Origin: Acidimicrobiaceae bacterium
GTDB taxonomy: Bacteria > Actinomycetota > Acidimicrobiia > Acidimicrobiales > Palsa-688
Assembly (NCBI GenBank): GCA_003166025.1
Contig: PMWT01000066.1
Coordinates: forward strand, 12,524 to 76,523
Length of the DNA stretch: 64,000 nt
Direction: 5' to 3'
Shown: piece after piece, positions 8,634 through 17,798 of the stretch
Layout of the letters: every line of letters begins with the position of its first letter
Position numbering within the stretch: the stretch's first letter is position 1
Made by a program: the position numbers and the translations under genes
The notes under the pieces: generated by a model
Told to the model about the DNA's origin: nothing
Databases searched by the model: none
Seen by the model: only the letters and a program-made list of their open reading frames with translations

Positions 8634-10265
8634 CTACTCAGCCGGCGCAGGGTCACCCCCGCCGCCACTCGTGGCCCCACCGAGGGTACCGGTACCGAAC
8701 GTGCCGGGGCTACCGAGGCGGTCGCCGCCCAGGGCGGCCGACGCCCCGTCTCCGCCCCCGGGGTCACCATGGCCAACTGCCACCCGCTCTAATGGCTCGT
8801 CCTCACCGTGGCCGTCGTGCCCATTGCCGTCGTGGCCATTGCCACCGTGGTCGGCGCCCAACGTATGGTAAGCGCCGTGCGCGTCGCGGGTGATGATCCC
8901 GCCGACCGGCCGCTGGATCGGGTGGACCTTTCCGCCCTGGAGCAGTATGCAGACCCGATAGGCCACCAGGCCTCCCACGATCGGCCCGATGAAAGAGCCG
9001 TACTGGAGGATCTCGATCAGCCGCTCGAAGGAGATTTGCAGGCCGTTGCCAATAACGTCGGTGGCGCTGGCCAGCGTCAAGTCGACGAAGAACAGGAGGG
9101 CCGCCACCCCCAGCGAGGTACGCAAGGGCTTGTCGCGGGGGCGGTCAAGCAAGTTGTGCTCTCCGTAGTCGGCGTACAGGCGCTTGTCGAGCCAAGGCCA
9201 GGCGTAAATGACGGTGAAGACGAGGCCGGGCAGGAGTATGCCGGGGAAGAAGGGGTTGGCGATCTCGTGGCCAAAGCTGCGGAACTCCCAGTGCGGCCAT
9301 AGGCGCATGGCGCCGTCAAGCCATCCCACGTACCAGTCGGGCTGGGTCCCGGCGCTTGAGCGTGCCGCCTCGTACGGGCCGAAGACCCAGATGGGGTTGA
9401 TCTGGACCAGACCGCCCAGGCCGAAGATCACAGCGGCCACGAAAGTGAGCAGCGCCGTAGACTTGATCGCGTACTGGGGCCAAAGCCGGCTGCCCACGAT
9501 GTTGTGCTCGGTCTTGCCGGGGCCGGCGAAGTCGGTGTGTTTTTGGTGCCAGAGTATGGCCAGGTGCCCGCCGAGCAGGCCCGCTAACAAAAGGGGGAAC
9601 AAAAACTCGTGGATCAGGAACAGCCTCTCGAAAAAGACCCCCGAGCCGGGGAAGGCGCCACCCCAAAGGTTGAAGGCCAGCCACGAGCCGATCAAGGGTA
9701 TGGACTGGATGATGGAGAACACGACCCGCAAGCCTGAGCCGGAGAGCAGGTCATCGGGGAGCGAATAGCCCGAGAAGCCTTCCAGCATGGCCACCAGCAA
9801 CAGCGTGACGCCAATGATCCAGTTGATCTCGCGGGGCCGGCGGAAGGCGCCCGTGAAGAATATACGGCCCATGTGGAACGTGATGGCGGCCATGAATATG
9901 ACGGCCGCCCAGTGGTGGGCCTGGCGCATCACCAACCCGGCGCGCACGCTGAACGAGATGTTGATGACCGAGGCGTAGGCCTCGGTCATGGACTGGCCGT
10001 CCAGTGCCTTGTAGGGCCCGTGGTACACGACGATGGCACTGGAGGCGTTGTAGAACAGCGCCAGGTAGATGCCCGTGGCCAGCAGGATGACGAAGCAGTA
10101 CATGGCGATCTCGCCGACCATGAACGACCAGTGGTCCGGGAAGATCTTGTCCAGGGCCGACCGGAGCCATTTTGACGACCCCAAGCGGTCGTCCGCCCAG
10201 TCCAGCGCCTGCTGCTCGAGTTTCGCCCGCTTGCGGGCCGCCGACCGTTCGGCCATGTTGCTCAT
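8634..10265 (-). CDS. qcrB: Cytochrome bc1 complex cytochrome b subunit
   Basis: The 543-aa membrane protein carries the cytochrome b haem/quinol core (MRQAHHWAAVIFMAAITFHM) and the actinobacterial extended C-terminus. The track ORF (627 aa) runs into qcrA; the ATG at 10265 lies 2 bp after the qcrA stop and gives a normal N-terminus (MSNMAERSAARKR). An unusual C-terminal tail of about 80 residues is Gly/His/Asp-rich, with GGNGHDGNGHDGHGED, then Gly/Ala/Pro-rich. Function: quinol oxidation in the bc1-aa3 supercomplex. Confidence 0.95.
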   Translation of the reverse strand: MSNMAERSAARKRAKLEQQALDWADDRLGSSKWLRSALDKIFPDHWSFMVGEIAMYCFVILLATGIYLALFYNASSAIVVYHGPYKALDGQSMTEAYASVINISFSVRAGLVMRQAHHWAAVIFMAAITFHMGRIFFTGAFRRPREINWIIGVTLLLVAMLEGFSGYSLPDDLLSGSGLRVVFSIIQSIPLIGSWLAFNLWGGAFPGSGVFFERLFLIHEFLFPLLLAGLLGGHLAILWHQKHTDFAGPGKTEHNIVGSRLWPQYAIKSTALLTFVAAVIFGLGGLVQINPIWVFGPYEAARSSAGTQPDWYVGWLDGAMRLWPHWEFRSFGHEIANPFFPGILLPGLVFTVIYAWPWLDKRLYADYGEHNLLDRPRDKPLRTSLGVAALLFFVDLTLASATDVIGNGLQISFERLIEILQYGSFIGPIVGGLVAYRVCILLQGGKVHPIQRPVGGIITRDAHGAYHTLGADHGGNGHDGNGHDGHGEDEPLERVAVGHGDPGGGDGASAALGGDRLGSPGTFGTGTLGGATSGGGGDPAPAE

Positions 10266-10267
10266 GC

Positions 10268-11311
10268 TCAGTCGCCTGACCTGTTCCAAAAACCGGGCCC
10301 GACGGGCTCGATGAAGTCGCTGCGGGCGATCAGGTAACCCTCGGCGTCGACGAGCAGGGGAAGCTGGGGCAGGGGCCGGGAGGCCGGGCCGAACACCGGT
10401 GAGCAGTCCTGGAGGATGTTGAAAGTCGACTGGTGGCAAGGACAGATGAGCTGCATGGTGAGGACGTTGAACAGGCTCACAGCGCAGCCGGCATGAGTAC
10501 AGATCTTGGAGAAGCAAACGATGCCGTTAGCCCCCGAGACCACCTCGAAATCGGCCTGGCCGCGGCGGGCCTGGATGGGCGCTCCTCCGATGTTGAGGAC
10601 GACCGCTCCCGAACTGGCGTCGTCTATGTAACCCTCCGGGAACACCGTGAGGAGCCCGTCCACCATGACGTCGTCAACGTGCAGCGCGTTGCCGTCCTCG
10701 GTGACCAAGCGCGCCCCCGGGTACCACTTCGTGTGGTAGAGAGCGTCGCCCGGACGGATGCCGAGTGAGGCGAGCGGCCATATGGCGGCGATGCCGAAGA
10801 TCCCTCCCACCGGCACCAGGACCTTCTTTAGCAAGAAGCCCCGCCGGGACAGCATCGCCTCGGTCCCCCGCGACAGCGACTCGACGATGGCGGCCCTCTC
10901 CTCTGGGTCGGAGACGTGCCCGCCCCGGCTGGCCGTAATGTCATGACCTGGCAGCAAAAAACGCGCCCACAGCACCAGGCCCGTCCCCAGGCTGGCGAAG
11001 GCGAGGAGCAACAACGCCCCCTCGTACTGAGCTTGGCCACCGGTCCAGTAGACGATCATAAGGCCGATCCCGCACACCGCCGTAATGCCCCAGAAGGCGG
11101 CGATGATGTACTCCATCCGCCGGGCTTTCCAGGGGTCGTCGCGCAGCGGGAACCAGGTGTCGTCCTGGCCCGGGGGCACGTCATTGGGCCACGCCGTGTG
11201 CCCGTCGGCTCCGTCAAGGTTGTCGTGGGTGCCGGTGAAGACCCTCGGCAACTGTTCTGCTGCGGTCCCGGTTTCTGCCATCGGGCCCTCGGCTATCCGG
11301 TTTTCTGCCAT
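10268..11311 (-). CDS. qcrA: Cytochrome bc1 complex Rieske iron-sulfur subunit
   Basis: The 347-aa protein holds both Rieske [2Fe-2S] boxes: CTHAGC and CPCHQS. Its N-terminal half has three hydrophobic segments, as expected for the actinobacterial three-helix QcrA. The reported start may be a few codons early because MAENRIAEGPMAE offers a second ATG. It transfers electrons from quinol to QcrC. It lies between qcrC (4 bp) and qcrB (2 bp). Confidence 0.95.
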   Translation of the reverse strand: MAENRIAEGPMAETGTAAEQLPRVFTGTHDNLDGADGHTAWPNDVPPGQDDTWFPLRDDPWKARRMEYIIAAFWGITAVCGIGLMIVYWTGGQAQYEGALLLLAFASLGTGLVLWARFLLPGHDITASRGGHVSDPEERAAIVESLSRGTEAMLSRRGFLLKKVLVPVGGIFGIAAIWPLASLGIRPGDALYHTKWYPGARLVTEDGNALHVDDVMVDGLLTVFPEGYIDDASSGAVVLNIGGAPIQARRGQADFEVVSGANGIVCFSKICTHAGCAVSLFNVLTMQLICPCHQSTFNILQDCSPVFGPASRPLPQLPLLVDAEGYLIARSDFIEPVGPGFWNRSGD

Positions 11312-11315
11312 CGGG

Positions 11316-12134
11316 CTATCCCCTGTTCCCGATCAGCCGGGCCACTAGCAGCAGGACGCCCAGCCCGAAGATGACGCCCACGAACCCTTCTGGGACGGGG
11401 CCGAAGTTGGCGATCCCCAGGCCGCCGGGATCCTTTGTGTGGCTCAAGTTGTACACATAGTCGGCGATGGCGGACACCTGCTGGTTGGTGAGCTGGCCCG
11501 GGCCGAAGTTGGGCATGGGACGGGGACCGACCCTAATGGCCTCGGCTATCTGAGTCTCCGTCGCCTGGCGCACGCTGGGCACCACGTAGCCATGGCTCAG
11601 CATCCCGCCTGCCCCCGAGGCGTCGTGGCACTGGGCGCAGTTCAGAAGGAACAGCTGGTCGCCCTCTGAGAGGGTGGGGCAATCGCTCGTTTGGTTGCTG
11701 CACGCCGGAGTGACATCAAGGATCCCGGGCCCAGGCGTACCGTGCTCGACGTCCAGGGCGTTGATGTAGGCGACAATGTCGGCGATCTGGGCCGGGTTGA
11801 AGTAGGGCGTATGCGGCTGTGGCTCTAGGTTGGGAGAGGCGAGGGGCATGCGCCCGGTGGAAAGGAAGAAATCGACCGCCGCAGGGCCGACGTTCAGTAG
11901 CTCCGGCCCTTTGGACCCGACACCGCCGATCCCGTGGCAAGAAGCGCAGTGACCGTTGTAGAGGATCTGGCCTGCCTGGATGTCGACCGGGCCGGTGCTG
12001 ACCGGCTTGGTCTGGGCGGGGGCCGAGCCAGTCCACACCAGCACAGCGAAGACCACCATCGCCGCACCTACTAGCGCGCCCGGTCCCAGCAGCGTCCGGC
12101 GCCGTCTTTTTCCCTGGTCGCTGGGAGCGGTCAT
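11316..12134 (-). CDS. qcrC: Cytochrome bc1 complex diheme cytochrome c subunit
   Basis: The 272-aa protein has an N-terminal anchor (LVGAAMVVFAVLVW), two CxxCH haem sites (CASCHG and CAQCHD), each in a cytochrome c domain, and a C-terminal membrane helix. Two haems replace the soluble cytochrome c of other bacteria by wiring bc1 directly to aa3 oxidase. The track ORF (421 aa) extends through ctaE; the ATG at 12134 overlaps the ctaE stop as ATGA and gives the expected start. Confidence 0.95.
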   Translation of the reverse strand: MTAPSDQGKRRRRTLLGPGALVGAAMVVFAVLVWTGSAPAQTKPVSTGPVDIQAGQILYNGHCASCHGIGGVGSKGPELLNVGPAAVDFFLSTGRMPLASPNLEPQPHTPYFNPAQIADIVAYINALDVEHGTPGPGILDVTPACSNQTSDCPTLSEGDQLFLLNCAQCHDASGAGGMLSHGYVVPSVRQATETQIAEAIRVGPRPMPNFGPGQLTNQQVSAIADYVYNLSHTKDPGGLGIANFGPVPEGFVGVIFGLGVLLLVARLIGNRG

Positions 12135-12754
12135 TTGGTCGATGGGAGCAAGAAGATCATCGCGTACAGGGCAACCCAGACGACGTCTACGAAGTGCCAG
12201 TAGTAGGAGAGCATTTCTACGTGCGGGGCGCTGCGGTGCCCCCCGAAGCGGATCCGCGGGTTGAGAGACCGCAGGTACATGAAGACCATGGCGGCCAAGC
12301 CGCCGAGGACGTGGAGGAAGTGGATGCCGGTTAAGAGATAGAACGCCCCACTGTACGCGCTCTGCTGGAGCGAGAAGTTGCGCGTCGCATAGTCGACGAC
12401 CTGCATGAACTCGAAGATGGCGCCCAGGGCCCATGTAAAGGCCAACCAGACCCGGAAGCCGGCCAGGTTGTTGCGGTGGACCTCCCGGACAGCGAGCTGC
12501 ATGGTCCCCGAGGACAGTACGAGTACGACGGTCGCCACACCGACGGTCTTCGGGTCGACGACATCGTGGAACGGTGGCCACACGGGGGTGGCGGCCCGGA
12601 GCGTCAGGTAGGCGGCGAACAGGCCGCTGAAGAACATCAGCTCGGAGGCGAGCCAGACGATGGTGCCGACGTTGACCAACGCCGGTCGGTAGTCCGCAGG
12701 GCTTATCGGCTTGGCCGGGCTCACGGGCGGGGCGGCCGTTGTGCTAATCGACAT
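12131..12754 (-). CDS. ctaE: Cytochrome c oxidase subunit III
   Basis: This 207-aa, five-helix membrane protein matches subunit III (VWLASELMFFSGLFAAYLTL near the start, GIHFLHVLGGLAAMVFMYL and YYWHFVDVVWVALYAMIFLL near the end). It stabilises the catalytic core of aa3 oxidase. It starts the ctaE-qcrCAB operon, preceded by a purine-rich RBS (AGTAGGGG). The ctaC/ctaD genes for subunits II and I are not in the window. Confidence 0.94.
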   Translation of the reverse strand: MSISTTAAPPVSPAKPISPADYRPALVNVGTIVWLASELMFFSGLFAAYLTLRAATPVWPPFHDVVDPKTVGVATVVLVLSSGTMQLAVREVHRNNLAGFRVWLAFTWALGAIFEFMQVVDYATRNFSLQQSAYSGAFYLLTGIHFLHVLGGLAAMVFMYLRSLNPRIRFGGHRSAPHVEMLSYYWHFVDVVWVALYAMIFLLPSTK

Positions 12755-12885
12755 GACCCCTACTTTCTACACAAAGCCGAGGGTGTAGTCCCAATCACCT
12801 AACCTCCGACGTTCGGGCAGCCGAAGTGAGGCCTGCCCGGCGCCCCCCGCACCGGACGCCCCGGAGCACGCCCTACTGTGGGCCG

Positions 12886-13362
12886 GTGCCCACGGAGCCC
12901 CGACTCACAGCGCTCGGCGGTGTGACGACATACCGGTACGACAACCCTGACGCCGCCGTCCTGGAGGTCTTCGACAACCCGCACCCGGCCGCTACCTGGG
13001 CCGTCTGCCTGCTATGCAGCGAGTTCACCTGCCTGTGCCCGGTGACCGGCCAACCCGATTACGGGCGCCTGCACATCGGCTACGTACCAGGTCGTCTCTG
13101 CGTCGAGAGCAAGAGCCTGAAGCTGTACCTGATGCGCTACCGCAACCACGGCGCCTTCCATGAAGACTGTGTGAACAGGGTGGCAGACGACTTGTGCGGC
13201 AGGATCTCGCCCCGGTACCTCCGTGTCTACGGGGACTTCAACCCTCGCGGCGGCATTGCCATACGGCCGCTCGCCGTCAGGAGCGCCCGCGACCTGGACG
13301 AGGGCGAAGAGCACCGGTGCCTCTCGTTGCTGGCTCAGGCGGCCACGTACGAGCGCGGTTGA
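12886..13362 (+). CDS. queF: NADPH-dependent 7-cyano-7-deazaguanine reductase
   Basis: This QueF (158 aa) reduces preQ0 to preQ1 for queuosine tRNA modification. It carries the substrate/NADPH motif ESKSLKLYLMRYRNHGAFHED and the catalytic Cys in CPVTGQPD. An unusually cysteine-rich stretch surrounds it (CLLCSEFTCLCP; most relatives have FTSLCP). The track start at 12826 adds a Pro/Arg-rich leader; I prefer the GTG at 12886. The stop overlaps the queE start (TGATG). Confidence 0.93.
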   Translation: MPTEPRLTALGGVTTYRYDNPDAAVLEVFDNPHPAATWAVCLLCSEFTCLCPVTGQPDYGRLHIGYVPGRLCVESKSLKLYLMRYRNHGAFHEDCVNRVADDLCGRISPRYLRVYGDFNPRGGIAIRPLAVRSARDLDEGEEHRCLSLLAQAATYERG

Positions 13363-14003
13363 TGCTCTACCTGGTCAAAGAGATCTTTTACACGCTCCAA
13401 GGCGAGGGGGCTCATGCCGGCCGTCCCGCCGTGTTCTGCCGCTTTACCGGCTGCAACCTGTGGACCGGGCACGAGGAGCACCGCTCCCGAGCGGTGTGCC
13501 AGTTCTGCGACACCGACTTCGTCGGCACGGACGGCCCCGGGGGTGGCCGGTTCAGGTCCCCTGAGGAGCTGGCGGGGGCGGTGGCGGCGGCCTGGGGCGC
13601 CCCGCGCCACGCCCGGGCCGAACCGTACGTCGTGTGCACGGGGGGCGAGCCGCTGTTGCAACTAGACGCTCCGGCCGTCGACGCCTTCCACCGGGCCGGG
13701 TTCAGCGTCGGCGTGGAGACCAACGGGACCCGGGAGCCCCCGCCCGGGCTGGACTGGGTCTGCGTCAGCCCCAAAGCGGGGGCGGCATTGAAGCTCGACC
13801 ACGGCCATGAGCTCAAACTTGTCTACCCGCAGCAGGCGGCGCCGCCCGAGGCGTTCGAGGACATGAGCTTCGAGCGGTTCTCGCTCCAGCCGATGGACGG
13901 CCCGGCACGGGAGAGGAACACGGCGATGGCCATCGGGTACTGCCTGGCCCACCCGCAGTGGCGCCTCAGCCTACAAACGCACAAGTACCTGGGGATCCCC
14001 TAG
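13362..14003 (+). CDS. queE: 7-carboxy-7-deazaguanine synthase (radical SAM)
   Basis: The 213-aa radical-SAM enzyme converts 6-carboxytetrahydropterin to CDG. The cluster motif is the non-classical CX14CX2C (C-NLWTG...AV-CQFC-D), as in the Burkholderia-type QueE rather than CX3CX2C. The glycine-rich SAM motif is CTGGEPLLQ, and the tail LSLQTHKYLGIP is typical of QueE. The start at 13362 overlaps the queF stop by one base. It converges on truA with 4 bp overlap. queC and queD are not in this window. Confidence 0.94.
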   Translation: MLYLVKEIFYTLQGEGAHAGRPAVFCRFTGCNLWTGHEEHRSRAVCQFCDTDFVGTDGPGGGRFRSPEELAGAVAAAWGAPRHARAEPYVVCTGGEPLLQLDAPAVDAFHRAGFSVGVETNGTREPPPGLDWVCVSPKAGAALKLDHGHELKLVYPQQAAPPEAFEDMSFERFSLQPMDGPARERNTAMAIGYCLAHPQWRLSLQTHKYLGIP

Positions 14004-14938
14004 GGCACCCGGTACTTGACCTCCCACAGGCACAGACCGTGGGGAGGGGCCACCGGCCCGGCCGCGGCTCTGGCCCGGGCCGCCAGGACAGAGGCTGTCT
14101 CACCGGCCTTGCGCCGGCCGGTGCCCACCTCGACGAGAGTCCCGACTATTGAGCGCACCATCTGGTGGCCAAACGAGGCCGCCTCGATCTCAAACTGGTA
14201 GCGACCTTCTCCCAGGTCAGACCACTCGGCCCGCAAGACCCGGCGCACGATCGGGCCCGGCCGGCCTCGTACGGCGTGGCAGAACGATGAAAAGTCATGA
14301 ACGCCCAAAATGGCATCGCAGGCGGCCTGCATGGCGCGCAGGTCGAGAGGCACCCCCACATGCCAAGAGGTGAGAACCGTGAACGGGTCCGGCCACGGAG
14401 CGCCGGAGAGACTGTAACGGTAGGTGCGGGACAGGGCCGAACGCCGGGCGTCAAAGCCCGCAGAGGCCCACTCCGCCACGCGCACCGAAACGTTGGGCGC
14501 CAGCATCTTGTTGACGGACCGCTGGGCCCGGTCGAGGTCGGCACCGGCGTCAATGTCGGTGGTCACCACCTGTCCCCAGGCATGCACCCCGGCGTCGGTA
14601 CGTCCGGCGCAGGTCAGCACTACGGGGTGCCGCAGGGCCCGCTCCAGGGCACCGCCGAGGGCACCGGCGACCGTGTACACACCGCGCTGGGCGGCGAAGC
14701 CGTGAAAAGAGGTCCCCAGGTAGGCGACGAGCAGACGCACCCGACGCGCCGCCAAGGGCCCGGTAACGGCCCCCGTCGCTACCACTGCCGGGACGGAGGT
14801 ACCACCAGCCGGGATGTCAACCGGGAACAGCGTGCCGGCTACGGTGCCGCCCGACGGGGAAGGGCTCAGACCTGTTGTAGGCGTGGCTGACCCCGGCGGG
14901 TCAGACGAGCTCGATGCGGGCCATGGGGGCGTTGTCAC
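14000..14938 (-). CDS. truA: tRNA pseudouridine synthase A
   Basis: TruA modifies U38-U40 in tRNA anticodon arms. The catalytic Asp lies in the signature CAGRTDAGVHAWGQ, and the core begins at RLLVAYLGTSFHGFAAQ. The ATG at 14938 overlaps rplQ by 38 bp and gives a ~65-residue low-complexity leader that TruA normally lacks; in-frame GTGs further in (one before RLLVAYLG) are realistic alternatives. It is the last gene of the alpha operon, its usual actinobacterial position. Confidence 0.9.
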   Translation of the reverse strand: MTTPPWPASSSSDPPGSATPTTGLSPSPSGGTVAGTLFPVDIPAGGTSVPAVVATGAVTGPLAARRVRLLVAYLGTSFHGFAAQRGVYTVAGALGGALERALRHPVVLTCAGRTDAGVHAWGQVVTTDIDAGADLDRAQRSVNKMLAPNVSVRVAEWASAGFDARRSALSRTYRYSLSGAPWPDPFTVLTSWHVGVPLDLRAMQAACDAILGVHDFSSFCHAVRGRPGPIVRRVLRAEWSDLGEGRYQFEIEAASFGHQMVRSIVGTLVEVGTGRRKAGETASVLAARARAAAGPVAPPHGLCLWEVKYRVP

Positions 14939-15263
14939 CGTGCCGAGGCCCGAGTTTTAGGATCCGGGTATAGCCCCCGGGCCGCTCGGCGTAACGGGGC
15001 GCTATCTCGGCGAAGAGCTTGTGGGCCATGTCTTTGTCACGGATGAACGCCACCACCTGGCGGTGGTGCTCCACGCCACCCTTCTTGGCCTTGGTCAGGC
15101 ACTTCTCGAACGCCGGTCGCAAGGCCTTGGCCTTGGCTTCGGTGGTGATGAGGCCCTCGGCCGCGATGAGAGAGGCCACGAGGTTGCCCATCATCGCCTT
15201 CTGGTGGGCGGCGTCGCCGCCGAAGCGGCGGCCTTTCTTCGGACGACCAGGTATACCAGCCAC
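14901..15263 (-). CDS. rplQ: 50S ribosomal protein L17
   Basis: The 120-aa protein begins with the L17 signature GRPKKGRRFGGDAAHQKAMM and ends with YTRILKLGPRHGDNAPMARI. Size and motifs are normal. It follows rpoA by 2 bp. L17 lies near the exit tunnel of the large subunit. Confidence 0.97.
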   Translation of the reverse strand: MAGIPGRPKKGRRFGGDAAHQKAMMGNLVASLIAAEGLITTEAKAKALRPAFEKCLTKAKKGGVEHHRQVVAFIRDKDMAHKLFAEIAPRYAERPGGYTRILKLGPRHGDNAPMARIELV

Positions 15264-15265
15264 AG

Positions 15266-16210
15266 TTATTGCCCCTGCTTGCCACGGAGCGAGAGACCTC
15301 TCTCGTCCAGTTTCTGGAGGACCTCATCGAGCGACTTCTGGCCGAAGTTGGTGATAGCCAAAAGGTCGTCTTCGGTCTTGGACACAAGCTCTCCCACCGT
15401 ATTGATCTGGGCCCTCTTCAAGCAGTTACGAGGGCGCTCGGAGAGATCCAGCTCTTCGATGGGCAGGTCGAGATCCGGTGAGCCGGTGCCGGCACCGGTC
15501 ACCTCGCCCAATACAAGGCCTTGCGGCGATTCGCTCATGTCGGCGACCAGGCCGAACAGCGACCGCATTGTGCTCCCGGCCGACGCCAGAGCCTCGCGGG
15601 GCGTTATCGAACCGTCGGTGGTGATGTCGAGGACCAGGCGGTCGTAGTTGGTGGACTGCTCCACCCGGGCCGGCTCCACGGAGAACGACACCAGGCGCAG
15701 GGGCGAGAAGATCGAGTCGACGGGGATGACGCCGATCGTCGAGGACCGCTTGTTGCGGTCCGCCGAGACATAGCCCCGTCCCCTCTCCACGGTGATGTCG
15801 CAGGCCAGGCGACCCTTGGCGTTGATGGTGGCCAGGTGAAGGCCGGGGTTGAGGATCTCGACGTCGGCGGTCGTCTGGATATCACCGGCAGTCACAGCGC
15901 CCGGGCCACGGGCATCGAGGCGCAAGGTGACCGGCTCATCGCTCTCCACTCGCAGGACAATGTCTTTGAAGTTGAGGATGATGTCGGTGACGTCTTCTTT
16001 GACACCGGGCAGCGTCGTGAACTCGTGCAGGGCGTCGTCGAAGCGCACCTGGGTGACAGCTGCGCCCGGTATCGATGACAACAGCGTGCGGCGCAGGGAC
16101 ACCCCCAGGGTGTGCCCGAAGCCAGGCTCCAGGGGCCCGATGGCAAAACGTTGACGATTGTCTTCTTCTTCGCCGAGCGGTTCGACGGCAGGGCGTTGGA
16201 TGATAAGCAT
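15266..16210 (-). CDS. rpoA: DNA-directed RNA polymerase subunit alpha
   Basis: The 314-aa alpha subunit has the N-terminal assembly domain (LEPGFGHTLGVSLRRTLLSS) and the C-terminal DNA-binding domain (LDLSERPRNCLKRAQINTVG ... TNFGQKSLDEVLQKL). It seeds assembly of RNA polymerase and contacts UP elements and activators. It lies 24 bp after rpsD in the alpha operon. Confidence 0.97.
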   Translation of the reverse strand: MLIIQRPAVEPLGEEEDNRQRFAIGPLEPGFGHTLGVSLRRTLLSSIPGAAVTQVRFDDALHEFTTLPGVKEDVTDIILNFKDIVLRVESDEPVTLRLDARGPGAVTAGDIQTTADVEILNPGLHLATINAKGRLACDITVERGRGYVSADRNKRSSTIGVIPVDSIFSPLRLVSFSVEPARVEQSTNYDRLVLDITTDGSITPREALASAGSTMRSLFGLVADMSESPQGLVLGEVTGAGTGSPDLDLPIEELDLSERPRNCLKRAQINTVGELVSKTEDDLLAITNFGQKSLDEVLQKLDERGLSLRGKQGQ

Positions 16211-16234
16211 TGCGGCTGCCCTCCTGGCAGAGCG

Positions 16235-16861
16235 TTACTTTGAAAAGAGCTCGACGATCAGCGATTCACGCACGGGCACGTCGATGTGCTCGCGCATGGG
16301 CAGGTCGCGGACCGTGACCTCAAAACCTTCCCCCCCGGCGTCGAGCCAAGGCGGGATCTGACGACCCAGGGTATCGAGGTTGTGACGGACAACGATCATG
16401 CTGCGCGTCTTGTCTTTGAGCGAGACCACGTCGCCTCGCCGCGCCCTGTAAGAGGGGATGGTCACACGCTTGCCGTTGACGAGGACATGGCCGTGGCGGA
16501 CCAACTGACGGGCCTGGGAGCGGCTGGCACCCCAGTTGGCCCGGAAGACTACGTTGTCGAGGCGCAACTCGAGCATGCGTAGAAGGTTCTCGCCGGTGAT
16601 CCCCTGCTGGCGGTTGGCCTCCTCGTAGTAGTTGCGGAACTGCTTCTCCAGGACGCCATAGATGCGACGCGCCTTCTGCTTCTCTCGCAGCTGGGTCAGG
16701 TACTCGGAGCCTTGACGGGCCCGGTCCCGGCCGTGCTCCCCGGGTGGGTAGGGCCGGCGCTCGATCGGGCACTTCATCGAGTCGCACTTGGGGCCCTTTA
16801 GGAACAGCTTCATCTTTTCGCGCCGGCAGAGGCGGCACACCGGACCGATGTATCGTGCCAT
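16235..16861 (-). CDS. rpsD: 30S ribosomal protein S4 (zinc-binding form)
   Basis: This 208-aa S4 keeps the C+ zinc site (CRLCRREKMKLF ... KCDSMKC) and the S4 RNA-binding domain (LELRLDNVVFRANWGASRSQ). S4 nucleates 30S assembly. It is followed by rpoA. Confidence 0.97.
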   Translation of the reverse strand: MARYIGPVCRLCRREKMKLFLKGPKCDSMKCPIERRPYPPGEHGRDRARQGSEYLTQLREKQKARRIYGVLEKQFRNYYEEANRQQGITGENLLRMLELRLDNVVFRANWGASRSQARQLVRHGHVLVNGKRVTIPSYRARRGDVVSLKDKTRSMIVVRHNLDTLGRQIPPWLDAGGEGFEVTVRDLPMREHIDVPVRESLIVELFSK

Positions 16862-16865
16862 TCGC

Positions 16866-17264
16866 TCAGACCCTCCGGCGCTTCTTGGGACGACAACCGT
16901 TGTGGGGTATGGGAGTGACGTCCTTGATGCCCGCGACCTCGATCCCGGTGTTCATCAGGGAACGGACGGCCGTTTCACGACCGGAGCCCGGACCTTTCAC
17001 CAGCACGTCGACCTTGCGTACCCCGTGCTCCATGGCCCGCCGGGCACAGGCCTCGGCAGCCAACTGCGCGGCGAAGGGCGTGGACTTGCGCGACCCCTTG
17101 AAACCGACGTTGCCCGCGGAGGCCCAGGCGAGCACATTGCCCTCCAGGTCGCTGATCGAAACAATGGTGTTGTTGAAAGAGCTCTTGATGTGCGCCACTC
17201 CGTAAGCGACGTTTTTGCGCTCGCGGCGACGAGGACGCCGACCGCCGGGCTTGGGTTTTGGCAT
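16866..17264 (-). CDS. rpsK: 30S ribosomal protein S11
   Basis: The 132-aa S11 is recognised by [20 protein letters not shown] and by [20 protein letters not shown], and it ends in the conserved [13 protein letters not shown]. It forms part of the 30S platform. Spacing is 3 bp to rpsM and 4 bp to rpsD. Confidence 0.97.
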   Translation of the reverse strand: MPKPKPGGRRPRRRERKNVAYGVAHIKSSFNNTIVSISDLEGNVLAWASAGNVGFKGSRKSTPFAAQLAAEACARRAMEHGVRKVDVLVKGPGSGRETAVRSLMNTGIEVAGIKDVTPIPHNGCRPKKRRRV

Positions 17265-17267
17265 CTT

Positions 17268-17648
17268 CTAGTGCTTCCTTAGCTTCTTTTTGCCCGCCAC
17301 GGTCTTCTTCGGGCCCTTTCGGGTCCGGGCATTGGTATGCGTCCGCTGGCCCCGCACCGGAAGACCACGCCTATGGCGAATGCCTTGGTAGGAGCCGATC
17401 TCGATCTTGCGCTTGATGTCCTGGGCCACGTCGCGGCGCAGGTCCCCTTCAACCTTTAGGTTGGCGTCGATCCACGCCCTGAGCTTGGCCACTTCCTCGT
17501 CCGTGAGGTCACGTACCCGGGTGTCCCGGTTGACCCCAGTGGCCGTGCACACCTGGTTCGAGGTTGTCCGGCCGATGCCGAAGATGTAGGTGAGAGAAAT
17601 CTCGAGCCGCTTCTCTCGTGGGATGTCAACCCCCGCGATACGGGCCAT
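17268..17648 (-). CDS. rpsM: 30S ribosomal protein S13
   Basis: The 126-aa S13 starts at [20 protein letters not shown]. The track ORF begins 33 codons earlier, inside rpmJ; the ATG at 17648 is the family start and is preceded by a purine-rich RBS (GGAGGCCCGC in transcript sense). The C-terminus [20 protein letters not shown] is normal. S13 contacts the P-site tRNA and forms subunit bridges. Confidence 0.97.
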   Translation of the reverse strand: MARIAGVDIPREKRLEISLTYIFGIGRTTSNQVCTATGVNRDTRVRDLTDEEVAKLRAWIDANLKVEGDLRRDVAQDIKRKIEIGSYQGIRHRRGLPVRGQRTHTNARTRKGPKKTVAGKKKLRKH

Positions 17649-17659
17649 GCGCGGGCCTC

Positions 17660-17776
17660 CTAACCCTGCCGCTGCTTGTGGCGGGGATTGTTCTTGCAGA
17701 TCACTATGACCCGGCCATGCCGGCGGATCACTTTGCAGTTGTCGCACATCGGTTTGACGCTGGGGCGTACTTTCAC
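17660..17776 (-). CDS. rpmJ: 50S ribosomal protein L36 (zinc-binding form)
   Basis: This 38-residue protein uses a GTG start ([20 protein letters not shown]) and keeps the C+ zinc ligands Cys-x2-Cys ... Cys ... His. It is hidden inside a longer track ORF (to 17869) whose upstream part does not belong to L36. It lies 11 bp before rpsM. The gene normally preceding it, infA, is absent. Confidence 0.96.
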   Translation of the reverse strand: MKVRPSVKPMCDNCKVIRRHGRVIVICKNNPRHKQRQG

Positions 17777-17798
17777 AGGGTCTCTACCTCGGCTAATA

